Program-made: the position numbers and the translations under genes
Shown here: piece after piece, positions 1 to 9,583 of the stretch
How the letters are laid out: every line of letters starts with the position of its first letter
Numbering within the stretch: position 1 is the first letter of the stretch
Source of the DNA: Cylicocyclus nassatus
Taxonomy: Eukaryota; Nematoda; Chromadorea; Rhabditida; Strongylidae
Length of the DNA: 64,000 nt
Reading direction: 5' to 3'
Assembly: GCA_958299035.1 (NCBI GenBank)
Contig: CATQJL010000316.1
Coordinates: 9,146,347 to 9,210,346 of the forward strand
Notes under the pieces: model-generated
What the model saw: only the letters and a program-made list of their open reading frames with translations
What the model was told of the DNA's origin: nothing
Database searches by the model: none

Positions 1-240
1 TTACTGCTTTATACAAGGTTGTTTACTGCTCGGAGACCTCAGAGTTCGCTGAAACTTGGCGCATAGGGGTTATTCGACACGCGGATTACGACAATCATGC
101 TTGATTAGAGGTACGGTAGGTTACGGTAGGCATACGGTATCTGCAAGTTTGTGTCGTTGAACTTGAATTTTGCAGGATTTCAGCAGCGCTTTCATCAAGT
201 CAATTTAGTCACACAGCTTGTACAAGTGCTTTTGACCTTG
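1..240. repeat. Degenerate satellite-like repeat
   Basis: Contains GGTTATTCGA..., TACGGTAGG and GGCATACGGTA motifs that recur at about 37955-38110 and 40050-40360, where the same blocks come in units of very roughly 100-150 bp. It is followed by C-rich runs (250-300) that belong to the hAT-like element ending at 324. Confidence 0.45.
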
Positions 241-324
241 GGTCGATGCGACCCCCCCCCCCCTACCTACCCCCCCTAACGACCCCCCCCCCCTGCGGCG
301 TGCCGCACCCCCCGCTTTACCCTG
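241..324. mobile_element. End of a hAT-like miniature element with poly-C tracts
   Basis: Runs of C followed by GTGCCGCACCCCCCGCTTTACCCTG, the same terminus as the element at 38573-39530. The other end is not in the window. It lies exactly at the start of homology with the right arm, so it may mask a longer arm. Confidence 0.5.
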
Positions 325-446
325 CTTATAATCTTTCTTCCAGCAAATGGTTCGCTTTTTATGTTTTCCAGTTGACACTTATGACCACTGTTAAGGTAGA
401 CTTCTTGGTAAATCACCAGCAAACCGCGATTCCAAGTCAACTTTAG

Positions 447-3400
447 GTGTGAATCTGATGAGAGCGGAAAATTGTCAGGTCTGTGCTTCAAGTACGGTGT
501 TTATGCTTTCTTCTAAAGCTAGCTTTTGAATGTAAAAATAGGTTGCCAATTTCGATTTAGGTGGCGGTCAAAATGTTACCAGAATCTGCAGATGATGCGT
601 CTCGAGGCGAATTTTTGCGAGAGATTGGTCTAATGAAAAAAATTGGATATCACGAAAGGTATTTTTTCTTAAGCGGCAAGTCAACATTCGCGCAAGTTTT
701 TTTTGTCCTTGCTTGCTTTGGGTTAGTGATGGATTAGAAAAGAATTATGAAAATGAAGTTCATTGCATTCTAATGTAAAGTATCGTATTAGCTGCAATCT
801 TCTTGTTAGTTGCTTGAGCGAAATCCAAGATTGGTACAGAACTTTATCGCACAATAAATGAATAACAGACTAACGTTTCGGCGAACTCGCCTTCTTCAGA
901 GTCTGAAAAGTCGAAGACACATGAGTATCGTATTAGTGTTGAGTACTTCTGGCATGAGCAAAAAGTTGTATACTATACTATATATATGTATCCTTATCAG
1001 CAAAGCGTCAACTTTCACTACAACTTTGCTGGTTGTTCTTTTTCCAATCGAATGTATGTGTAGTTTGAACCTTTCTGCCACTTTTTAAGACTCCTTCTCA
1101 AGCTTCTTGTACGAATAGATTTTATTACACTATGTGGATTGACTCGCAACTAGCAGAAAACTCATTCCAAACTCCTCCAAATCTGACCGTCATGTCGGGA
1201 AAAGAGCTCAGATGTTCGCTATATGTGTATCTGAGGATGTCACTGCGCTCAACTTTTGAAACGGGCATGGGATGTCTGAAGAACCCTTCTTGCAGTTCAC
1301 GAAATCTTAATCAAAAAACAAATTAAAAAACAAAGGTCTTAGATGTATTTACGTACCAAAAACAATGCGTTTCCAAAACTCTTTTGCTCCTTTGTGTCAT
1401 AATTCAAAATTGAAAGTGCAGGCATTATAAGGGAAAGCGCGTTCTTTTAGAACGCAGGCACCTCGAGCCTGGAAGGAAACTCTTTTCTGAACTGAAATTG
1501 AAAGTAAACGCTTATCCTTTTTTAGCGAGTGTTACCCTTGTGTGTAACTGAATAGGCTCCCATGATAAGCTTTAGGGTATTCATGGGAATTCAAAATTAG
1601 TCTTTTGGCAGGTCAGTGCATTTATACTTCAATGTCGAAGCGTGGGCGAGGAGGAAATTTTGGGCGTATTGCCACCATCGTCTTAGGACGCACTTATGAA
1701 CACATTTGCACCTTGCAAACTTTGTTCTAAATTTATCAACCGGCGTGTTTATCTGAGGTGCAAAGCGCTTTCAATGTTGTCTAACAGCTTAATCTGCTTA
1801 AGGCCTAAGGCATACTTCACGCGATGTTAGTCGCTGTGCGATGTGCCATTGCGAGAACTCTTTATAAGTGGTCCTAAACGCACTTTGCTTGGGCCATACC
1901 TGCTGCGTCTGGTAAAACTTACAAAATCTATGCGCCCATGCATCTGATATAGGCCGTCCGCGCTGCTCACGGAGAGCAACACTGTTGCGTACATTGAAGG
2001 CAGTTCACGACTGGAAGAAGCGCAGAGAAAAACAGGCGGCGAGAGTGCACGAGGAAAGAGGAGTGACGCGCAATACACACCTTGCGCACTCTCCGCGCCC
2101 TGCGCGGACGGCCTATAGCCGCGCACGCTGGCGAATTCGCAAAATCGCGGGAGGTATGCCTTAGGTAAAGGCAGCATCCGGGCAAAAACTCGATTTTCAG
2201 GGTCCACGTACGGGAGGCAATCCGCAACGCTGAATCCGAAAATCCACACTAGAAGGCGCGAAAACGACGAGAACATGCATTTTCCAAATCCTTACAATTT
2301 GAAATTCGACGGTCCCTCCTAAGTGGTAGAGGACATTAGGACGCAATAAGCTCCACCCACGCGGACAGTAAGCATGAGGCAATATTGGTGAAGCCGCGCG
2401 GTTTGTCCAAATGTCCGCGCTGGACCGTCCCTATCGGCACCTAATGTCCTCTACCCCTCGTCAAGGCTGAGACGCAGAGTCTCTGCGGGATCCTACGATT
2501 TTGTCTGTGGCAGCATGCGCACTCTGCCGCTTAACAGGAATTAAAACAGGTCGCAGGATCCCGCCTTGGGGGTAAGTTTCCTCACCCGATCGCTTTCTTG
2601 CTTTGGGTCGGACGTTGTAACCTCGTATTTGCACGGTGCTGTGTCTGAGGGACGCCACTCTTGCATGGCACTGAAACCCCAAAACCCCCACCTTGTCGGA
2701 CATTGTCTAACTACTCAATGAGAAGGACTAATAGCCATGTTATGGGCTGCAACTCACGAGGCGTTGCATGACGAGTTGCTAAAATTTGATGAGTAGTAGG
2801 GCTCAAATTTGAGTAGTACAATTGCTGTTTACGCCGAAAATTAAGAGCGACCTTTTGTGATCGAGACGCGCACTTAGTCACTTAGCTTCTTCTTTAGAGT
2901 TAAAAAAATTGAACATATGAAGTTAGATTCCTGTGAGTTGTCCACGATGTAGTTACGTCAGGCCTAAGGTATACCTTATGCGATTTCAGCCGCTGCGCGA
3001 TAGGGCACTGCAACGACTATAGATAGTTTGGTCGTTAGTGCGTTTCGTTTGCGCATGACTATCCGCTTGCAACAACTTACAAGAGCTAGCGCCTATGCAT
3101 CTGAGAGCCGCGCACGATATATTTGAAACATCTGACAATCGCCAGTCGCGTGCAGGTCGCGATTTGGTTGAATCGCGCGAGGTATGTAATAGGCCTTAGC
3201 AGACAGCTCCAATAAAAATTCCGCCATGCGGGCAGATGGCACGAAATTATTTTCTTACATAAAGAAGTTGTACTGCGTTAGGTTCTACATTAGTGTTCAT
3301 GAGTACAAGTAACAGCTCGGCACATCCGGTATAACTTTCTCTTGGAAGAATCACAAATCACCAACTTTGAATGCTAAACAAAAGCACCAAAAAATCAAAA

Positions 3401-5111
3401 CTATGTTTCAAAGGGCAACAAAAGAGGGTAATACGTCGACAGCAAAATTTATTTTTAACATGCAGGATGAGCTGGGTCTAAGTTCGATTAGTTTGCAAGC
3501 ATTTACTAGTGACTTGATCACCTGCAGCCGTTGCATGCATGCTGCAGTTCCCGATTTCTAGGCTAGTCAACATGCTGGCATGTATCACAGAATCCGAACC
3601 TCTCTGCCTTGTTGCCGAGTTTTGTAGCGATGGTGACCTACTCAATTTTCTGCGAGAGCGTTGCAAATACATGATCAAAGTAAGTTTCCATTCATTTTTT
3701 TTACATTACTGAATAAATCTGATGCTACAGCTCAATGCTCAAGGAATAAATTATGATGATCCAGAGGGTGATAACTATAATATCGATATGATAGTCACCT
3801 TGAAACAATTGTTGATGTTTGCTGTGCAGATTTCTTACGGTCTTGTAAGTGCTGCAAAAACAGTTTTTTTTTTGCCTCATAGAATCTTTTAGGAGTACTT
3901 ATCTACCAGAGGATTTATCCATCGTGACATTGCGGCTAGAAATATACTCGTTAATGGGAAAAACTCTTGCAAGATTGGTGACTTTGGACTTTGCCGAAAT
4001 TTGTATTCGGACAGTTCACTTTATAGAAGCAAGGTAAATTATATGACAGTCCTGAGAATATTGAGATTACAAGATTCATACAGGGAGGACGTTTACCGCT
4101 AAAGTGGATGTCACCAGAGGCGATACGACATTATGAGTTCTCGACACAGAGTGATGTGTAATCATTAGTTATACATTTTGTTCTAAAATTTTCAATACAG
4201 TAACTACATAGAAGGCTCATTTGTAAAAACGAGTACTTGAGAATTTGAATGTGTAAACATTTTTTTTCGTGCATGCGTTATTGAGCACTAATGAAAGATC
4301 AAGGGCACTCAGGATCGAGCACATTTTGGTATAATCATCGATTAATCGAATATTGCGGTGCACATTTTATTCATATGATCCACTTCTTCAAAACTTGCAT
4401 ATCACTATTTGGATTCAGAGCAGTATACTCATGAATCATAAATAAATTATCGGAAACAACATAACTATTATTGCAGGTGGGCATTCGGTGTACTGCTTTT
4501 CGAAATTATCACACTAGGGGGTTCCCCCTATCCCTTAATTCCTCCCGAAGATTTGCTCAATTATCTCGAAAAAGGGAGAAGAATGGAGCGTCCTGACAAT
4601 TGCCCCGAACAATTGCAAGTTATTCGTTCTTTTAACTGTTTCGAATAGTGTATGTGTCCTTCAGCTACGAAGTGATGGCCGAATGTTGGCGTTTTGAGCC
4701 GGAAAAACGACCGGATTTCTCAACGATTCGACAAAAGTTGGCTGCCCAGCTTGAGGAAATCACGGAAGAGTACAATTATCTCAAGTTAGACAGTAAGAAA
4801 GACTACTACAATGTACAATATGCAGAAAAGGTTTGTTTGAGTTAAAAAGCTGCGATCGCAATTTTGTAATAAACTTATAATCTCTTTAGCCGGATATAAT
4901 AGTCATTCCCGAGTCGGAGGAAACTATCTCACCGCCAAAACCACGAGAAGGGAGCCAATCGCTTTCCTTCGATAGCATGCATGGTGATGACGTCCGATGG
5001 ATCGCCCACGTAAATAGTGAGACAGATGACGCAACCAGGAAAAGAAACTCCCGCACTGTCAGCATTGCAAAGAATGTGGACGACAATTCATTTGCAGAGT
5101 ACGCGTTCTGA
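447..5111 (+). CDS. Receptor tyrosine kinase paralogue A, kinase domain to C-terminus (5' part outside window)
   Basis: Nine exons join in phase: 447-478, 561-658, 3562-3679, 3731-3844, 3893-4033, 4084-4157, 4477-4614, 4665-4830, 4890-5111 (stop TGA 5109-5111), giving 366 codons after a phase-1 entry. Visible motifs: VAVKMLPE with the ATP-binding lysine, HRDIAARN catalytic loop, [36 protein letters not shown] and the CW...RPDF end of the C-lobe. A hydrophilic insert precedes [18 protein letters not shown], as in split-kinase RTKs (PDGFR/VEGFR/FGFR-like and nematode KIN-15/16-like); finer placement is not possible here. The first exon is a 32-nt microexon. The intron after 4614 uses a GC donor. 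Signal peptide, ectodomain, membrane segment and glycine loop are absent; in paralogue B they lie kilobases further 5', so here they should lie left of position 1. No stop or broken splice site was found, so this is probably an intact gene cut by the window edge. It converges with paralogue B. Confidence 0.85.
1801..2171. mobile_element. Palindromic miniature element, left arm only
   Basis: AGGCCTAAGGCATAC at the left end is mirrored by GTATGCCTTAGGT at the right end. The right arm shows an empty site (about 27190), so it inserted after the duplication. A relative lies at 2962-3196, and both share a GCGAT...CGCTG(T/C)GCGAT inner motif. Confidence 0.6.
2325..2455. mobile_element. 131-bp miniature inverted-repeat element
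   Basis: Perfect 16-bp terminal repeats GGTAGAGGACATTAGG / CCTAATGTCCTCTACC. Absent from the matching place in the right arm (about 27090). Confidence 0.65.
2962..3196. mobile_element. Palindromic miniature element shared by both arms
   Basis: Ends GGCCTAAGGTATACC and GGTATGTAATAGGCC; same family as 1801-2171. Present in the right arm at about 25795-26210, so it predates the duplication. The right copy has been split by a hAT-like insertion. Confidence 0.5.
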
Positions 5112-5171
5112 TGCGTGAAATATGCGCACCTAAACCTAACAAATACTTCACCTTTATTTATGAACCTCAAC

Positions 5172-6452
5172 CATTGGGTTGGTAAAAAAGTCTTCGGATA
5201 ACCCCAGAGTAATCATGTTATTTCTTGAAATCTAATGCATACACATAAGCGAAAATATGCAATATGTATTCCACCATGCATGAACCTTATATCTGAGCAA
5301 GTGGAAGGATTCAGTGCTGTGGCGGGAGCTTGTTACTTTTCTCACCTCGTTTCTTTGTTAGATAGGCTCGAATCCTGTACAACCTTTGCTTGTAAGTATG
5401 AACTATTTGCCTATATTTGGAGCATGTGCTAGTGCCATAAGTTCCTGGAAGATGGAGTTCTGGGTCAAGTCGAAATCTTATGCTGTAGAATTTTCGTCTG
5501 TATACTCAGAGGTGCTGACCATGATTAATCTTATGGAGCTTGTTTCCTTTAGTTGAACACCGTATCCACTCAGTACTCACATCGAAATATATGGTTGTCC
5601 GGAAAATAATGTCGCTTTTTGTTTTATCATGCAATAGCGCAGCAGGGTGCGCACGAAAGTATGTGAATGAGGTATCAACCGATAGATCAGAGCAAGCTCT
5701 ACAAAATGGAGCTCGAAGCTTCGCGCCAGGTTTGATTTGCGTGAAGTTTGGAGCCAAATTTCACAAGGCACTCAAGATCCGAAAAAACGAAAAAAACCGT
5801 ATCTCCGTTCAGAGAATCCCTGAGGACCCCTAACTTGCTCACGCATGGACTCACTATACGAGACACTCGTACGCGCATTTTCGAGGTTTTTCCATGGCTG
5901 AAAATTGAGAAAACCAAATTTGGCATGTTTTTGCCGAAGCAATCCTGAGCTTCTCTCACATGGGTGATTCTGTAGCATGAACCTTTAGGAGTATAACCAT
6001 GAATTTTCAGCTTTAGACAAGCGCTAGTTTTCAAGAAAAATTAAATTGTTTGCAAAAAACCCGAAAAACACGACATATTCGCACTTTTGACCTCTTTTTA
6101 TTTCTCGTACTGTAGCCATGGAAAAATATCAAAAACTATACATGTGAATGTCTAGTGTGGAGAGTACATGCCTGTGCAAATTGGAGATCCCTAAGACGTC
6201 TGTGAACGGAGATACGATTTTTCGGGTGTCTGAAATTTTTTATATTTTGGATTCGAACTTCAGTTGGAGCAACATCTCCGCGGAGATTTGTGAACTATCT
6301 TGTAGAGCTTGCTTTGCTCTATCGAATGATACCCCACTCGATGTTTTTTGTGGTCATTCTGTCGCGGTAGGATGCCATGCGACGTTATTTTCCGGACAAC
6401 CATAAAAACTATCTTGTATTTCTAACCCAGTACTTTATTACCAACCTAATAC
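5172..6452. mobile_element. Mariner-like remnant, left-arm copy (interrupted)
   Basis: Left end GGGTTGGTAAAAAAGTCTTCGG, right end the complement of TTAGGTTGGTAATAAAGTAC. It carries the 5592-6402 element inside. The same remnant, uninterrupted, is at 23361-23830 in the right arm. Confidence 0.45.
5592..6402. mobile_element. 811-bp foldback mariner-like element with TA target
   Basis: 24-bp termini starting TGGTTGTCCGGAAAATAA (one mismatch) flanked by TA at 5590-5591 and 6403-6404. The homology between ends continues inward for some 200 bp (AGCAAGCTCTACA, GTATCTCCGTTCA). No transposase frame is visible. The right arm shows the empty site, with one TA, at about 23398. Confidence 0.75.
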
Positions 6453-7218
6453 AGTAGAGGAAAGGCGGCTTCGTGAATTTACTACGGAGCACTAACTATC
6501 GCTTTTCAATATTGTAGTAATACAAAAACTTCTGCAAATTCGTCTCTTCGTTCTTAGAAACGGATGTCTTGATATATTTACTAAGGCTGCAGCTGTAAAA
6601 TAGCGCGGTTACCTGAAAAATTATTTTAATCCAAACGTAAGGCCATTCCCTTCCCTTCTTATTGTTTTACAGTGAATTGCTAACGATTTATTGTATAAAA
6701 CATTGGCTTTGATGAAGTTGTATCTGGGTTCGTGCACAAGTATAACGTATTTTCCTGTAAAAATAAGCGTTCTCAGTGATCAGAAACTTGTCCACGGCAC
6801 TCCGCAGTACTTTTCAGTAAAATTGCTTGCTGTCAACTCAACTTTGCCTTCTAAATCAGTCTCAGTGCTACGCCTAATCATTCCCTTTGCTCAAACGAAA
6901 ACAAATCGATTGTGGTGGCCATCGTGTATGTATTTTATCTCAATCCATCCAATCTTTGCACAATTTCTCTCACATTCTTCAATCCTCAGGGTCGCGCGTT
7001 TTCTGATTACTAGTTCAGTATTTTTACCATACGATGGTGTGATACTCAACCATCGCATCGCATAGACTGTGCACTTTGTATCCAACGGTTCTCTGTCCGG
7101 TTCTCTGTTATGTTGCCCAAACCATGACGGTCACCTCTTGTTGTGAACCTATACGATCCCGATTTGTTATGTTATATTGTACTTCACAATATCGCTGTTC
7201 AAAAGTTTAAGGACAATT

Positions 7219-7768
7219 TCATATATAAAGCTAAATGTCTGTTTGTTTGTCTGTATAGGTTGATGCATGACGAAGGCGCAATACCTTTGGGCGCGAATGC
7301 GGCTTTATTAGCCGCAGAGCGTATGAGGCGCAGAATTTACAACAGTAAAGGTTCGCGCGCGCCGCGTTCGCGCCCGCTCAATTAATACTGCTTCTGCGCC
7401 TTCGTCATGCCTTCGCCTTAATGTTTGTATATATGTATTTACGTATGTGCGGAATAGAAATTTTTATTTCTGAATCGGTTTGGACCAAACTTGGCAGACA
7501 TATACTCCGCGGGGGGGGGGGAAGGGGGGAGCATGTCATAGGCTACTTTTCGTTATCGATCGGTATCGATTTTATCGGTTTTATCGATTTTTTGCAGAGT
7601 TCAAGCTGCGGTTGGCACAGGGGTAAGCGAGCATGCTGATTATTAACACAGCGGGAATAGGGAATTGGCATGTAGACGTAGGCACAGGAAAAAGTTGTTC
7701 AGGTTTGGGGATGGGACCTTTATCATAGTTTTTTGGCAGGGCCGAGCGGAGCCGGATAAGCAAGCTAG
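7219..7768 (+). mobile_element. Mini-Helitron, left arm
   Basis: 5' end TCATATATAAAGC, internal TCTGTTTGTCTGTA, and repeated (TATCGATTTT)n blocks. The 3' end has the hairpin GGCCGAGCGGAGCC 11 nt before a terminal CTAG followed by T, as in Helitrons. No Rep/helicase, so it is non-autonomous. It holds a second element at 7265-7410. Confidence 0.75.
7265..7410. mobile_element. 146-bp element nested in the Helitron
   Basis: Perfect 16-bp terminal inverted repeats GCATGACGAAGGCGCA / TGCGCCTTCGTCATGC; GC-rich inside. No clear target duplication. It splits the Helitron just after its 5' end. Confidence 0.6.
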
Positions 7769-7839
7769 TAATTCCTAAATATTTGCTGAAAGTCACAATT
7801 GAAACGGATAAAAACTTCGGAAATATGTATTACAAAAGT

Positions 7840-8235
7840 CGGATCTGATCAGATCAGATCTAGCCCCAAACCTTAGACCGTTTTTCTTGTAAGTAGCTCA
7901 TCTGTTGTATAATAGTTGACACAATCTTGCTTCCTCTAAAATTAAGCTTTATCGGGGACAAGCCAGCTAGCTTACCGGGGGTTCGCTGGCGCCCAAAAAA
8001 CCGGGTCACCAGAATTTTAGAGTAAGTAAGATCCAGATTCTTTCTTTTAGATTATTTCCCACATTTCGCAGCTTTCTGCGAAGTAGTGTGCACGTCTTAA
8101 GGGCTCTTTAGCTTGTTTATACATATTCCTATTTTATGTAGCTAGCTTGGATGAATGGTTGGTTTTTCTAGTTTGTTCTGAATTCTTTGTTGTTTTCTTT
8201 AGTATAGGTGCACCATGAGTGTATTAAGAACAAAT
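7840..8235. other. Left-arm-only stretch, no gene seen
   Basis: Has no counterpart in the right arm. A GATCTGATCAGATCAGATC palindrome lies at its start and a GCCAGCTAGCTTACCGGGGG stretch, resembling an inverted Helitron 3' end, at about 7961-7985. It may be an old insertion. Confidence 0.3.
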
Positions 8236-8519
8236 AAATAAAAAAAGTGGTTCCCGCCAATCTATTTCATACTTAATCGTAACTGTGGCGCCAGTGAGTC
8301 AAATAGAGAACAAAATTATGAGGAAATATCATGGGAAAACTATTTTCTAAAAGATGATTAGAAAAGCGTTATCTAGATAGTAGTGTAGCTTGAGAATTCT
8401 TGGAAATTTTTTCTATAGAAAACGAAGTCAAAAATGATTATTTGGCTTCTCTTTCTTTTGTTAGTTTAGTTTTCCCATGATATTTCTTTCTTTTGATCGT
8501 CCAGCCATTAAAAGAAAGC

Positions 8520-8870
8520 TGTACATCATCGGACTCGCCTTAAAGGCAGTGTCCAGGCTAAACCTAACCCCCTTCGATTAGTGTCGATCCTGAATGTAGG
8601 CCCCAGAAAAGGGGCATCTGCGTTGGTCCGGTCTTCTAACGTTGTCTCTGAATGGAGATAAGGAGCATCGAAGTCCCTGGCTGGGCGGAGTGTGATATCA
8701 GACTCCGCCCAGCCAGTGACTGCCTCCCGACACGTATTGACATGTAATTGAGCAGAAGCTGTACACTGCTGCAACTGCACCCATGGAGTTGCAGCTCCTC
8801 CCGCTGGCATGCCGACGGGGACGAGCGATCTGAAATTCGTCCGCGCCCTCAAGACAGGGTCTCAATGAAT
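8520..8870. repeat. GC-rich palindromic repeat with a perfect central hairpin
   Basis: CTGGCTGGGCGGAGT (8677-8691) pairs perfectly with 8702-8716 around a 10-nt loop. The flanks are imperfectly related to each other. No protein is supported. Confidence 0.4.
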
Positions 8871-9005
8871 TGGGTTTTATGTGAATTTTAGAGACTTTGA
8901 AGTTCATAACTGTAACCAGGGCCACGGAAAGGCCCCAGAATGACGAAAACATGGGAGGCCAAATTCTGAGTCTACGCTGCTTTTAAAAACGCTGATTTCA
9001 AATAT

Positions 9006-9066
9006 ACAGGGTGTCCCAAAATAATGTGCACACTGTTTGATTGTAAATAACTCTCTTGTAATGAAG
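9006..9066. mobile_element. Mariner-like miniature element, left end, cut by BEL
   Basis: TACAGGGTGTCCCAAAATAATGTGCACAC matches the termini of 45366-46041. The retrotransposon begins where the match stops. Confidence 0.6.
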
Positions 9067-9557
9067 TATACGATCGGTGAGTCAGCTGTGTGTGCGGGTG
9101 TGTACTGTGATTGATTGCTGCCACGCGGGACTTACGCACAGCGAGTGCACCTCAAACTTGGGTAATTAAACTTTATTACAAAAATACGACTAACAACTAC
9201 AAAACGCTACGATAGTACATAAAGGGTATATGTTCAATATATGTTATCCGAGGCTATGAGTTACTGTGAGGGATTCTGTGAGGGGACTGTGAGTTACTGT
9301 GAGAGATCCGTGAAGTGATGACTTAGATAAAGGAAACAATAATGTAAAGTACAATGATAGGAAGGAAAGACAACATACAACCGTGAATATGTTCACAACA
9401 CAATACTAACTACTTATATATGCAAACGGATATAAACACACTCAAAGTAAGCATGGGAAATTCACTGATAAGAACATCAAAGAAAACAAATCTGTGAAAC
9501 GTTCGAGCGTTGGTCAAAGTTTGCCATCGCGCATTCCTCAGGATCCAAAGAACGATA
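9067..9557 (-). repeat. 3' LTR of BEL/Pao element
   Basis: Matches 12433-12918 in the same orientation; the true inner end may lie beyond 9557. It contains an SL1 sequence (9172-9151), short CTGTGAGGG-like repeats at about 9267-9310, and AATAAA (minus strand, 9177-9172). An inverted repeat ATACGAAC/GTTCGTAT follows at about 9566-9586, near the expected polypurine tract. Confidence 0.8.
9151..9172 (-). promoter_or_regulatory. SL1 spliced-leader sequence in the 3' LTR
   Basis: 21 of the 22 bases of nematode SL1 are present (first G is A), ending TTACCCAAGTTTGAG and followed at once by GT, as in an SL RNA gene. AATAAA ends on the first SL base. The sequence after the GT (GTGCACTCG...) is not SL RNA, so this is the leader exon alone, not a whole SL RNA gene. 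Confidence 0.85.
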
Positions 9558-9583
9558 CGAACGCAAGTTCGTATACTCCGACC

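Larger units (their letters stand above)
325..8460 (+). repeat. Left arm of a large inverted duplication (RTK paralogue A)
   Basis: Reverse complement of about 21740-28565. Matching landmarks: 447-478 with 28415-28446, 1250 with about 27740, 2461-2703 with 26860-27085, every kinase exon, 6430-7200 with 22610-23380, and 8240-8460 with 21740-21950. Arm-specific insertions explain most of the length difference. Confidence 0.88.
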
